DNA of 64,000 nt from the NCBI GenBank assembly GCA_036435485.1, contig CM071596.1, forward strand, positions 14,474,001-14,538,000. The letters run 5' to 3'. Position 1 is the first letter of the stretch, and each line of letters starts with the position of its first letter. Positions 1 through 13,400 of this stretch are shown piece after piece. The notes below the pieces were generated by a model that was given only the letters and a program-made list of their open reading frames with translations, was not told the DNA's origin and searched no databases. The stretch is from Saposhnikovia divaricata (taxonomy: Eukaryota; Streptophyta; Magnoliopsida; Apiales; Apiaceae). The position numbers and the translations under genes are program-made.

Positions 1-1934
1 CTTTAGATTTGTATTGATTTTCAACATGAGTAAAGAAATTTTCCATTACTTGGACTGAATCAGTCTTGTTTTTCAACATATGAACCCAAGTAAATCGGCT
101 AAAATCATCAACAATGGTAAGAAACTGATTACATCCAGTATGTGACCTAATCTTGTAAGGTCCCCATATATCTAAATGGATCAATTCAAAAGGCAAAGTA
201 GTTTTAATACTACTATGAGGAAAAGAAGCCCTAGTCTGCTTTGCTAAAGGGCAAATTTGACATATAAGCTGATTTGCTGTAGAATCCTTCAAACCAGACA
301 AAGAAGGAATGAGCTTCAATCTGTTAAAAGGAATGTGTCCAAGTCTGAGATGCCAAATACTAAGATCCTCCTTGATGCTGGTAAAACTCTTTTTTGAAAG
401 ACAGGGATGAAGAAATGCTAGAAGTATCATACAGTCCACCCTGCAGTTTACCAAGAAGAATTGGATTCCTTTTCTGCAAAGGGTCCTGAATCACACAATC
501 AGTAGCTGTAAAGTTCACAGAACATTGCATATCTTTGCAAAGCTTCTGTACAGATATCAAATTATATTGAAAATTTGGTATATGAAGAACATCATGTAGA
601 ATCATCTCATCAAAGAGTTTTACAGTTCCAACATGTAAAATGGGAACTTGTCTACCATCAGGCACAACTATAGATTCATTCAGATCATTGACTGATTTTT
701 AAGTAAGAAAAAAACTTAAATCAGAACAAATATGATCAGTTGCACCACTGTCAACTAACCACCCAAATTTTGTATTATTAGCTAGTAGACACAGCTTACC
801 AGCCAATAATGCATGATGTGAAGTATCTGAGTTAGCACCAGAATCAGATTGCTTATTAAGAAGCTCCATAAGTTGCTGATATTGTGCAAAAGAAATAGGA
901 GTATCATTAGGTCCAGAAGAAGCAACATCATCAGCAACATTAGCACTAATGCAAGACATTGCAGCAAGTTTTCTGTCCTTAAAACCTCCTTTGAAATTAG
1001 AGGGATAACCATGGAGTTTAAAGCACCTGTCAACAGTATGACCAGACATTTTGCAATGTGTGCAAAAATAAGTCCCTTTCTTAGAACCTGCAGGTCCTGT
1101 AGCTCCTTTGCCATAATTAGTATTTGGTTTGAAAGTATTAGAACTTCCTCTGTAACCTCTCTTATTGTCAGCCACAAATGCTAGATTCTCTGTTTGTTGA
1201 GAAATGTGTGACATCTCTTGATGTTTTTCTTCTTGAGAGAAAACTCTAAAAGCATTAGACAAAGTAGGAAGAGGCTGCTGCATTAGAATGTTTCCTCTCA
1301 CAGTAGCAAACTTGTCATTGAATTTCATCATGAACTGCAACAATCGATGATCTTGATCCATCTGTAGGACCTTTTGAGTTACATTGCAAGTACACTTGTT
1401 GCAAGTGCAGCAAGGCAAAGGTTTTGTATCAGCTATTCCATCCCACAAAGTCTTGATTTCAGTGAAGAAGTCAGAAACAGATTTGGAACCTTGATTCAAC
1501 TCAGCTAATTGTTGCTCAATAGAGAAGATTTGAGCCATAGAAGCATAGCCAAACCTTTCTTCAAGATCAAGCCAAATCTCTCTAGCAGTCTTAAAGAACA
1601 AAACGCTTCGTGAAATAGTCTCATCTAGGTTACACAATAGCCAGGAGCAAACCAAATCATTGCATCTCTCCCAAGCTTTGTAATCAAGAGAATTAGCAGC
1701 AGGTTTTGTAACAGAACCATCAACAAAACCTAATTTATTCTTTGCAGAGAGACTAAGCATAATTGAACGCTTCCAGTTACTATATCCATTTCCATTAAAT
1801 TTCACAGAGACTAATTGTGTAGTGTTTGCATCAGACGGATGGATATAGTAGACACTAGTCACATCTTGTGAAGGATTTGTAACTAAAACTGAATGTCTGT
1901 TCCAAGGATTTGTATTACTAGTACTATCAGCCAT
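1..1934 (-). pseudogene. copia gag-protease-integrase polyprotein, broken
   Basis: The polyprotein starts at 1934 (MADSTSNTNP) and reads for 411 codons. It contains a copia-type gag with the UBN2-like region VKFNGNGYSNWKRSI, a CCHC zinc knuckle CTHCKMSGHTVDRCFKLHG, and the aspartic protease motif WLVDSGATDHIC. A TAA at 699-701 stops it. The same frame then continues to about 400, still protease and linker sequence. A frameshift follows at an A-run near 390-400. In the shifted frame from about 380 to 1 the sequence is typical copia integrase: a zinc-binding HLRLGH region with CQIC, then LDIWGPYK, the first catalytic-core block. No intact polyprotein can be made from this copy. Confidence 0.87.
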
Positions 1935-2276
1935 GACTACAACAGATATGTTGAGCTAGGAACAGATCGAAAAAGAAATCGAAAGATTGATCGAGAAACG
2001 ATGTCAATCAAGAGAGTTTTCACAGTAATAGCAGAAATCACTACGTGACAATGAACTTTTAAGAACAGACTCAGAGATTATAAGCAAAAAAAAAAAAGAA
2101 AAACTAGATTCAACACGAGAAATGAAACATTTCACCTGAGAAATTGCAAGATTTCAGATGAAGAACACACAAATCACCATTGTTGTACGGACAAACCGCC
2201 ATTGATGTACGGACGAAAAAGTAAGATGCAGAAACACAACGAATCAAGTAAAACGCGGAAGAATCAGGCTCTAAGA

Positions 2277-2288
2277 GCTCTGATACCA
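2277..2288 (-). other. primer-binding site (initiator tRNA-Met type)
   Basis: Minus-strand TGGTATCAGAGC directly follows the LTR end, the usual copia arrangement. Confidence 0.85.
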
Positions 2289-2532
2289 TGAAAAAACTAA
2301 CAGCTTAACAGAAATGATAAACCAGATAAACAAGATTCATCATCTTGTTTAACAAAGAAAGAACAAGATGCATAAGAACATTCTAGATAAGAGAAAATGT
2401 ATATTACAAAAGTTAAGTACAGAATGTAATGTCTCTTGTCTTATATACAAGCTGCAGTAACAAACTACTGCAACAAACTTTCTAACTAACTGTGATGATG
2501 TGGCAATGTGCTGAGCTGGAAAGAATGACAGC
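2289..2532 (-). repeat. 5' LTR of the left-edge copia element
   Basis: The inner border is fixed by the primer-binding site. A minus-strand TATATAAG box is near 2450. The outer border at about 2532 (a TGTCATTC start on the minus strand) is my best guess only, because no second LTR is in the window for comparison. Confidence 0.55.
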
Positions 2533-3052
2533 TGGATGTGATGTGTTATTTTCAAAATCTTGTTATATGGTACTTGTATGAAAGTTATGCAGCAAAATGC
2601 ACAAAAATTGTATTTGGGAACCAAAAAATTTAATAAAATGCCAGCCACTTTGCTTGCATGTACAACTGTGTATATAAATCAATTAATAAACTGGGTAGTT
2701 GCTCCTTAAAGAATATAGTTAAAGACCACTGGACTAGAGCTCTGTAGTGAAGGTATATTTTATCAGAATTCTTTAGTTTAGCCTGACTGCCTGAGTAAGC
2801 TAGTACCGCGTCCGAATATATATATAGAAATTACTGTCTGGTTATTGCTATTATTAGGAGATTAGGCATTTTAGAAATTATCAGTTTAAAATTAGACACA
2901 AGTTTCCAAGATAACATAAATCAGCCATTTTTCATTATATTTTCATGTCAAGAGTTGTTTATTTCATTTTACACTTATGTGCTGTACTATCATTTAATGA
3001 ACAGTAGAGAAATATTACATTCTTGTATTGATATTTAGATAAATGGGTAAAG
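2533..3052. other. AT-rich intergenic DNA, nothing recognised
   Basis: No coding exon, RNA gene or terminal repeat was recognised between the two copia remnants. Confidence 0.5.
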
Positions 3053-3425
3053 TGTCAAATATTGTCAAAAATAAAGTCTACGATCTACAATGCTAGTGAT
3101 GTAATTGATTGCGTAATTGTTCAGAAGTTAGGCAGAGAATATATTATATATAGAACTCTTTTAGTCCTGTAAGAAATATCCCAGAATATATACAATCTCT
3201 ACTTCTTCCGTAAACTCTCTATATGCTATATTTCAACATGGTATCAGAGCAGGTTTGAGTGATTAATCTCTGCAAAAACTTGCGTTCTTCAAGAAGAACA
3301 GCTTCCAACCAAAAACAGTGGTTCAATCAAGAAATCGAAAAATTAAAGTGTTCAAAACCAAGATGTAAACATACCACACTATATTGCACTACCAGAGGAG
3401 CTCCCAGAAATTAATACTATTTGAT
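3053..3425 (+). mobile_element. copia LTR fragment with primer-binding site and truncated leader
   Basis: A plus-strand LTR end (CAACA at 3234-3238) is followed directly by TGGTATCAGAGC at 3239-3250. About 170 bp of leader with the beginning of a gag-like reading frame (around 3360-3420) follow before the similarity stops. The LTR start near 3053 is uncertain. It is separate from the left-edge element because it points the other way. Confidence 0.6.
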
Positions 3426-3829
3426 AAACCGTACGAAATACGGTACCTATCGAGATTAGAATATTAATTCAGCTTGAAAAAATATTAATACGGTCCGATG
3501 TTTTTAAAAGAAAAATATTAACTTTTGAGAGACAAGCAAAGAAGGGTCCTGAAATAAAAATATAGAACAAAGAAATTTTTGAATTTTCTGCGCAAATACT
3601 GGATCCAAATAGATTATTGAAATGCATATACCAAAGATAATAGCTTGCATTCAAAGTTGGAAAACAACATTCATAAGTAACGAGTCGGAATGTAAAAAAC
3701 TCAAACGAGAGAAATTACAAACATTATTAAATACATGAATGAGGTCCGATGGATTTTGGAATGCAAATACAGAATCCAAATCATATGATAACAAAGATGG
3801 CAAAACCATTATTGTAGCGGATGTAGTAT
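3426..3829. other. 3' flank and probable 3' UTR of the VWA gene
   Basis: This sequence lies downstream of the VWA stop codon on the minus strand. It has no coding signal and should hold the 3' UTR and poly(A) site. I saw no clear AATAAA on the minus strand, so the end of the transcript is not placed. Confidence 0.4.
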
Positions 3830-4442
3830 TCAGCGTGGAGCTGCTGAATCGAGTATGTTTTGAATGGACATGAGAGCCTGAATGGCAATCTGTATCTGCA
3901 GACTAAGTGCTCCGGAGATGGGACCGATTGGATCAGCAAGAGCCTCTTCTTTGGCATCCTCTGCAGCTGTGGGCACTGGCTCGCCCTTTTCAAATGATTC
4001 GGATTGCTTTTTGTATGCTTCCATACGTGGAGTTGCAAACATTCCAGTTGACTTTTCCGCATCACCTCTTGCAGCAAAACGTTGACGTTCGTGGGAGAGT
4101 TCGGCAGATAGTGCAAAAGCACGACCACTTTTTTTGTAGGCTTCTGGTGATTGCAAAAATATCAATAACTGTTGGAGCTCTGCTTTCAGCAACTCAATCA
4201 AGCTGTTAGTCCCATCGATTTCGACATCCTCAAGCAAGTTTTGGGCATCAACAATCTTGTTTTTAGCAGCGTCAAACTTCTCTTGATCAGCCAAGATTCT
4301 AGACTCTTTCATCATTTGTGCAGTCTGGATACGGCTGGCCTCAACGGTGACCTCCTCCCTCTCTACAGGTGTGGATCTCCCTATGCGCTTCACACTTGCG
4401 AATATCGGAGGGGATTTCAAAACCTTCGTATTATCTTTATTC
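3830..4442 (-). CDS. VWA gene exon 4, Vwaint region and C terminus
   Basis: The 613-nt exon follows TTTGCAG and ends DSAAPR-TGA. It is rich in Ala, Glu and Lys and probably helical. Intron 3, between it and exon 3, is only 95 bp. Confidence 0.92.
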
Positions 4443-7400
4443 CTGCAAACATAACATCAGCTTCCATAAATATCCAATTTAGTAAATCAAATGATGGATA
4501 GAGAGTTTAATTATTTAGTGAAACAAGAAGTACGCACATGTACTTGTAACCAATTTTAAGGACTTGTAAGGTCACCTCCTTATCAACCTTAGGGAGAACA
4601 AGGTCAACAATAATTTTTCTCATCTCTTTGTCGTACAGATTACCGAAAGATATAGTTACTGCAGGTTCAGTGTCGGTGTTCCCCGACTGTCCATAGTCTC
4701 CTGCAAACACACTCTCAACTTTCGTTTTGTTTTCTGGCGTGATGACTAGTTTAATATCCTGAACAGCCAAGGTTAGAAGCCCGCCCAAACACTGAGCAAA
4801 TGCAGCACTCAACCCATCAGTCTTTGGAACATCAGAGAACGTTCCCCCGTTACTCTTTCTTGCGATGCCATTTAGCACCTATTAAACGAATTAAATTAAC
4901 TGCCCATGTTAGTACACAAACTAAATAAATAAACTTAGCAAAAAGAAAAACTATCTAAATCAGAAATTCGTTGTTAACTGATCATACTACGGGGCAACTG
5001 GGTAAATATACTGTTTTGAAACAATAATCAGCCGCGGATCAAATTTTTTGAAATAAAAATTATTCGTAACATCACTGATATGGGTGAAAAATAAACCCTA
5101 TAGACATAATTAATGCTACATATATTGGCTCATAAATAAGGCCCGAAATCCTAGTTGGGCATTAAATTCGTAATTAATGATTAAGCCCAAAAGAACAGCA
5201 CAAACCGGGGACGCCCGGTATAAACTTGTTTCTAACATGGGTGTGATCCACAAACCGGGAACGTTCTAGAAACAAGGAATGTTCTAGAATATCCCTGGGA
5301 TAAGATGTAGCCTCCAAGGCAGCTAATTCGACATGGAAACTAACTCCCACAAGGAAGGAGTCCAGAACCTTCCTCAATGACGGTGACTTGTCCACCAAGT
5401 CTCCGAATCCTACCATGATTCTAAGGCTCCTACAGCCTATATAAAGGGCCTGACCACTCATTCTTAGAACTACGTTTTGGCTTGATTCTCAACTCTGAGA
5501 TACGTAGGCATCTTGTGAGGACCCGAATTAGGTCACGAAAACGCAAGCGCAGCCATTAAACCACGAAGCTCACGAACCCTAGTCGCAATTTGATAACCCT
5601 ACTTTTTATTCCACAACATTTGGCGCCGTCTGTGGGAAGACAACATCAACCATGGTTCAAACACGAAGGACACCAGTCTCAACCGAGGCTACCACCGTCA
5701 CCTCTGTTCCACCCGTCGTTACCGAACAAGGGTATGTACCCTCATCAACGGAGACAACCACTCAACCTCAAGTTTCTCAACCTAGAGAGACGACGCCCCA
5801 TGCTGAGAGAACTCTACCCATCGTTGTCCATCCAAATCAGGAGACCAACCCTCTTCAGATGGTGGTCTCTCCCCTTGTTAATCGTTCACCACAGATCTCC
5901 ACCACAGATCTCCCTAGAAGTACGAATCCGGCATATGGTTTGCCTAACTACCCCCCAAATACCCGAGGTGTTGGGCCAAGCGGCCATGCCCTGCAGATAC
6001 ATGAACCGTATCACCCTCCTTATATTAGAGGCTTGGGCCCTGATCAAGGATATTATGACTACTCTGGTCCTTATACTGATAATTCTTCATCTGAGGATGA
6101 TGATCGAGATCAAGCCCCGAGGAGGCGACATCCAAGCAAGGAGCCTGTAAGGCGTACTCGATGAATCCATGATGGACCCCCAATGACAGCTGCTAAGAGA
6201 ATCAAGGCTTATGAGGCCGAGATTCGAAAGCTGAAGGAAGACATAGCAAGAGAGCAACTAGGACAGAATCAGAGTCAGAATCAGAATCGACCTCCTCCAA
6301 CTTCAGGAGAGATTCCCTTCATTGATTTGGAGAGGTCTTCTAGGAGACGGAAAAAGGCTGATGTCCCAACCGGAGGAGCTACGGGGGTGGAAACCCCCAG
6401 GGGTGATCCCAAAGACCTGATGCCACTTGGAGACCCTGACGATCCCACACCCCCATTCATTGAGGAGGTGATGAATGCTCATGTCTCCAGGAAGTTTAAG
6501 ATGTCGACGATAAAGGCATACGATGGAACGGGCGATCCATCAAACCATGTGAGGACGTTCTCAAATGCACTGTTGTTGCAACCCGCTGGCGACGCTCTCA
6601 AGTGTAGGGCGTTCCCTCAAACCCTTACAGGCATGGCTCAACGATGGTAAAGCCGGTTGCCCGCAAACTTGATTGGCTCTTTCAAGGAATTGAGCACGGC
6701 TTTCATTAATTAATTCGTTAGTGGAAAAGTCCATGAGAAAAGCTCTGCATATCTTATGCAAGTGAAACAAGGAAAGAATAAGAACCTAAGGAATTATCTC
6801 AAACGCTTCACCAAGGAGACTTTGAATGTCCCTGATCTGGAAAATAAAATAGCTATGATAGCCTTGGAGAATGGAACGACGAACACCTTCTTTCAGATGT
6901 TGTTGGCAAAACATCCCCCTTAGAGCATGACTGAGCTCCAAAAAAGGGCAAGCAAATACATAAAGGCTGAGGAAAGCATGAGGAAAACAGAGGTCTCTAC
7001 CGAAAGTGGTGGAAACGGGAACTCTAGGAAGCGAAAGACAAAGCAGGAGTATGATGCTAGGGACAAGTATCCCCGAACTAGCAAGGACTCCGACTCTGCT
7101 CTAGGACTGAGGTTTGTTGAGTATGCAAGATTGAACACTCTGAGGAGTCAAATCTTGTTGGATATTGAGAAGGATAAGGATGTGGGGCATGACACTGATG
7201 ATTGCAAGCAACTCAAAGATGAGATCGAGTTCTTGATCCGTAGAGGGAAACTGAGCCACTTCACCAAGGGTGAAGATCGTGGTAATCAGATAAGAGAGTA
7301 TGATAGGAGCGATGATGATCAAGATCGCAACCCACAACCCCGAGGGCCAGTAATCAACATGATCTCAGGAGGCCCGACCACGGCCGGGACAACAAAGAAC

Positions 7401-10400
7401 TCTCGGAAGGCTTATGCCCGAGAGGTGATGCATATTGTCGGAGAGGCACCAAAGCGTGCAAGAACCAAGGTAACAATCGAATTTGATGATTCAGACCTTG
7501 AAGGGGTGAAGTTCCCCCACGATGACCTACTAGTCATAACTCTTATTATTGAAAACTCAGAGGTGAAGCGAGTCTTGATAGACAATGGAGCTTCTGTCGA
7601 CATTCTGTTTCATGATGCGTTTGTGAAGATGGGGTATAATGATTCTAAGTTGACCCCCAATAACATGCCTATATATGGTTTTAATGGAGTAGAATCCAAA
7701 ATTGAGGGAACTATTCAGTTACCCGTCATGATCGGACAGAAGCCAATGGAGGCCACGCAGATGCTGAACTTTTTGGTTATCAAAGCATCTTCTACTTACA
7801 ATGTCATCCTTGGGAGGACTGGACTTCACGCTTTTAAGGCTGTGGCCTCAACCTATCACATGAAGATCAAGTTTCCAACCATGAATGGTGTAGGAGAACA
7901 AGAAGGTGATCAGAAAATGGCTAGGAGCTACTATGTAGCTGCGTTAAGGCCTGATGGAGTCGGGGAGCAGGTCCTTCCGATTGAAGACGTGGATGTCCAC
8001 AATGATAAGGAAGATCGAGAAAGGTCGGCAGAGGACATCACACAAAAGCCTCGGACAACCATTAAGGCTAAGGCATCAACTGACTTCGTGGTGAATGTAC
8101 CATTGGCAACCAAGAAGTCGGGGGGCAGGAGATAGTACCCCAAGCAGGAAGTGAACTTCAGAATAAGAATGAGGAGACTAGAAGGAGTAATGGGTGCTCT
8201 ATTTTGATGAAGCATCAAAAACAAAATCAAGCAATGCAGGCCTAGTCTTGCAAGAGCCCCGATAGGTTCAAACTATCTTAATAGGACTTAGCTTCGTATT
8301 TATCTAGTAGAAGTAGAAATAAGGTTCGATGAAACCATTGCAGAGCATGTTGCTCCAAGTAGGACAGTAGTAATCTATGTAAGGGTTGAACCCATTTCAA
8401 GTCATTAATGCAAGTTTATTTTTCGTTCTCTATTCTGTGATTTTATTTATGTGCCAAGCACCTGATGTGTGTAAGTCAAAGATGACCAAGTACCAAAAAT
8501 AAAAGAATACACGAATGGAAACAAACAAACGCATAAATAAAAACCCTGAAGGGTCGAGAGTTAGGTTATAATACAACCAAATAAGAGTTTAAGTCCTTGA
8601 AGGACCCTGGATAAAAGATAAGATGATTAAAAACCCACATCTGGCAATCAAAGCCATGCAAGGCTGTGGAGGCTAAGAACTAGCTACTCTTCAATATTTT
8701 TTAAATACCTGGAGTGAGGATACAAGGATGAAGCAAATAAAGAACCTTGAATTATAGTCCTAAGGTCAAGGGATATAAGAATATCCTTGAACAAGGATTA
8801 AAAAGTTCAAGCAAGTTTTTGTCTCGGAAGCTTAAAAGGCAAGAAGCCCACGGGATTGTATTTCTCGAAATCTAAATCAAGGATCAACCTTAAATCCTTG
8901 ACCTAGAATCAAGAAAAATGAGAAGCAAAGATAGGTTTGAAAACCCTGAAATCAGAAAAAAGGTTTGAGATAAGCCATGAAAGACATTAAGTCAAGTAAG
9001 GGATGCTAGAGAACTTTAGTTTGACATCAATCCAAAAGAAAGGTCGTGAATACTTGGTAGTCGACATATGAACACCAATGTTGAATATGTGAATATCAAC
9101 CTCGAATCCTAGGTGGAGAAACACGAGATATTAGCCATGAAGGCCAAGAAGGTCAAACTTGAGGGGGTCATGAACCTCCAATCAAGATCCAAAGGTTGAA
9201 GCTTCAAGTCAAAACTTGAAAACCAATATGAAATTTTGGATTCTCGATCCAGAACGCCAACAATGAACATCTAACACCAGCGTTGAACACTTGAATATCA
9301 ACCCTGAAATGGAGATTGAAAACGTCCTAGGGAAGGTTCAAGACCTCATGGGGTCGACTAGAAGCCAAGGAGGCCTTCAGCCAACCTTAAGGAGCCGACC
9401 AGAGGCTCTGATGTTTTGGTGGTTTAAAACACCCAAAACTTGGCTTGAAACCATGTGAAGGTAGTCCAATATGCACTCTTTCATCAAAACTTCAAGGTTA
9501 GAGTTTAAAGAACTTCCTTGAGGTTGAAAACCCTTAATTTCGAACATCAACATTCGACATTCGAATATCGACATTCGAGCATCGACGTTCAACACTCGAA
9601 CAGCCCTAAGGCCGAGCACATGCCAGCCGAGAGGCCGCTAGAGAAGCCCCAGGAACCAAGAACAAACATTGAAGCGATGATAGCCAATCGAGCCAAGGAA
9701 GGTTTTTTTAAAAACTCTAGGTTGATGTCAACCCTAGATGAGGAGTCTGCAGGAGCCACTTACCATTGGCTAATAAACAAGCAAGATTTTTGCACCCTTG
9801 ACCGAGAAGACCAAGGAGGTCTACGGGGATGACATGTTAGTCAGGAGCCTAATCAAGGCATGCCATATTAAGAACCTCAGAGAGGTATTTGAAGTGTTGA
9901 GGCACCACAAGATGATGTTGAATCTAGCCAAGTGTGCCTTTGGCGTGGGATCTGGAAAATTTTTGGGTCTGATGGTTTAAAAGCGAGGCACAGAAGCCAA
10001 CCCTAATAAGATCAAGGCAATCCTAGATATGGAATCACCACGTTCCATAAAGGACGTACAAAAATTTACTGGAAGAATTACAACCTTAGGGAGATTCATC
10101 ACCAAGTCTGGAAACAAGTGTTTGCCTTTCTTTCAGGCTTTGAAGAAGGTGAAAATTTTTTAATGGACTTCAGAAAGTCAAGAGGCCTGTGAACAGTTGA
10201 AAAAGTACATGGCTGAAGCCCCGTTGTTGGCCAAACCTAGTCTCGGAGAGACCCTATATCTATATCTAGCGATATCCGAACAAGCACTGAAGAGGAAAAC
10301 AAGGTTCAAAAGCCTATCTACTACATGAGCAAGATGTTGCATGGAGCTGAGTTGAATTACTCTCCCATTGAAAATTTTGCTTTGGCACTGGTAACAGCCC

Positions 10401-13400
10401 CAAGGAAGCTACGACCGTACTTCCAGGCACACAAAATTGAAGTCCTGACGGGCCAACAGTTAAGAAGCATATTGCATAGCCCGAAGGCCAATGGAAGGCT
10501 AATTAAGTGGGCGATAGAACTCGGATAATTTGATATCGCGTACAATCCTCGAATTGCAATTAAGCCACAGGCACTTGCCGACTTCGTGGTTGAATGTACC
10601 ATTGACAACCAAGAAGTCAGGGGGCAGGAAGGCACAACACCCTAGCAAGGGCAAGATGAGACACCCCAAGAGGGAGAGAAAGATGAAGTTCAGAAGGAAT
10701 ATTGAGTGACCTATTTTGATGGGGCATCAAAAACAAAAGGAATATTGAGTGTCCTATTTTGATAGGGCATCAAAAACAAAAACAAACGGAGCTCGTTTAG
10801 TTGTACTTACCATTGATAGCTCACGATTGAATATGCCTTGAAGTTGAATTTATCAACGACCAATAACGAGGTAGAGTAGGAAGCCTTAATAGCCGGACTA
10901 GGCTTGGCTCTAGCCATGAGGGCCAAAAAACCTTAAAGTCTGTGGAGACTTAAGGCTGGTGATAGCCCAAAAGAATGGAGATTTTGAAGCCAAAGATGAA
11001 ACGATGATGAAATACCAGAGGATTATAAAATCACAGTTGATATGGTTCAAGGAATGCTTCCTTTTATAACGGTCGATGCCTTGTATAAATTTGCCTCATC
11101 TGAAATCGGGAATTACACTAAAAGTGTCTACTATCAGGTCTTGGAGACCCCCACTATAGAGCGCAAGTTGTTGGTGCCCATCGACGTTGGAAGTTGCTGG
11201 ATAGATCCCCATCAAAGCTCATCTTGAGACTGGTTGGCTTCCTCATAATGCCTTGGAGGCACGGAAACTATCAGTGAGAGCATTGAGATATGCATTGATC
11301 TAACCCTTGATGGCTACCAAGGTTGTAGGCCTCCACTCGAGCTAGTCGTTTAAATTCAAGGTCTCGAATCAAGGATTCAGCAAATGGGTCAAAGCCCTTA
11401 TGGTCTCTTAAACATACGCACAGATGCCAGAAATACCAATGAAAAAATTGTTTTGGCTCCAAAAGTGCCTTAAATGACGTTTTTTGGGGTCGAAAAGTGG
11501 GGCAAATAGGATAAATCGTGGGTCCTAGAGCTCTGAAATACCTTCGATTTGATATATCGTGGGTCTCCATCGGAGTAACGAGTCAAAAGTTACGGATGAT
11601 TTTGTGCGTACAATACTTTTTCGACAAAATTCAGACCAAGGCAAGGTCCTATGAACATATGAAGAAGGTTGGAATCAAAATCAAGGGTGAAAAACCAACC
11701 AAAATATCCTAGACTTGAAGTCAGGTGTTGAAAACAAGGGAATTCCTTGAATAAGCAACTAAGAAACAACGACCTCTGTGATAAGGGGGGGCAAGGCCAA
11801 AGTTGTTTGAAACACCCTATTGTAAGAATGCAAGGGTGTTTGAAAATCAAAGGTCATAGTTTAATCCAAGGTTGTTTGAAACCAAGGGTTCAAGAACAAG
11901 TTAAGACCAGGAAAGTCATGAAAACTAAGAAGTAGGTTGTTTGAGATCAAGGATCACAAAACCAACCATGGTGTTATAAACTCACTCTAGAAACAAGGAG
12001 GGGAGTTCAAAACAAGATTTTGCTTTGGTCAAAGTCAAGGTCAAAAGTCAAAGTCAAAGGTCAAAGTCAACTAGTCAAAATTTGGCCAAAATTCAAAAAA
12101 AATAAAAAATAAAAAATAAAAATTTTGGGCCCAGCCGACCGGGGGTGGCCGACCAGGCACCCTTGGCCGAATGGCCGACCAGGGTACGCCGACCAGGCTA
12201 CCTTGGGGTAAAAATTGCTCAGGTGTTGTGAACACTTGAGCCCCTAGGTGATTTCATGATCCTCCAGAACGCTCAAAAATGCTCCGTTTGAGCTCAAATT
12301 TGAGAATCAAGAACCTTACAAGGTCCTCTACAAGTCTATGCAGGTGCCCAAGTGGTTTCTTGAAGTTGAAAAAAATGACCTTGTTACGAACAAGGCCTAG
12401 TTTGAAGACCAGCTTGGAGGTGGTATATATTTTACCTCCAAAACGTTCAAAAATGCATGTTTTCATGAGATTCTTCTTCATTACCAGGAGATTGTAACAA
12501 TCCCCATCATATAATCTCAACTTCAAGATTTGAGTTTAGAAATGATAGGAGTGTTGAAAAACCAGGAGGGTGTTTGAAACACCCATTCCAGAAGACCGTA
12601 TTTCCTGCCTAGACAACTCAAAAATGGGTATATTCACTTGATTCTTTCTCCAACCAGGAGATTATAAGAATCCCTATCATATAAGATCAACTTCAAAATT
12701 TGAGGTTAGAAGTGTTAGGGGTGTTGAAAAATCAGGTCTGGTTTGAAAACCCAAACCCTAGGCGTGTTCGAAACACCCCTCAGCCAACCAATATCAGCTG
12801 CGAATCCATGATTCAAACATGATTGAAAGATTGAGGGTTTAAGGACATGAAGTTTCAAGCAATAAAGGTGATTCGTTTGAGAACAAGTTACTTCAAAACT
12901 CTAAAGGAGGGTTTGAAAACACCTCCGGGCTATCCACGCTATTTGGGCCATATCTCGAGCTCCGGATATCGGATTTGGACGATCTTACTGTCCACGCGAA
13001 GCTCATTAAATTCTATATAGTCTTGGATGGGTCCCAGCAACCCTTGGCCAAATGGCCGACCAGGGTAGGCCGAGCAGAAATATGGGGGGAAAATGGGTCC
13101 AGGTGTTTCGAACACGTGGACCCCTAGCTGATTTCGTTTGGCTCTAGAACGCTCAAAAATGGGTATTTTCACGTGATTCTTTTTCCGTCAAGGAGATTAT
13201 AAAAATCTCTACAATAGACTTCAAAATTTGAGGTTAGGATTTCACTAATCGCAGTTAGGGGGTGATTAACCTCGTTTAACGACGTTTAAGGATTTCCACT
13301 CGAATATTAACCTATCTTAAGGTTAAGAATGGATATCCTAGTAATAATTACATCAAGGACGAGTTAGTTAGCCTCGATTAAGGCCTTTATGGCCCTGTTT

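Larger units (their letters stand above)
1..2532 (-). mobile_element. Ty1/copia retrotransposon, 5' part, cut by the left window edge
   Basis: On the minus strand the order is 5' LTR, primer-binding site, leader, gag, protease, start of integrase, then the window edge. The primer-binding site at 2277-2288 is TGGTATCAGAGC, complementary to initiator tRNA-Met, and lies directly inside the LTR end (CA on the minus strand at 2289-2290). The coding part is broken by one stop and one frameshift. The 3' LTR is outside the window, so neither age nor target duplication can be judged. Confidence 0.88.

Noticed and set aside
849..1184. Plus-strand frame within the copia gag region
   Set aside because: Antisense shadow of gag with no protein features.
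5590..6150. Open frame overlapping the gypsy gag start
   Set aside because: It is a shifted frame of the gag ORF at 5652 and starts inside the LTR.
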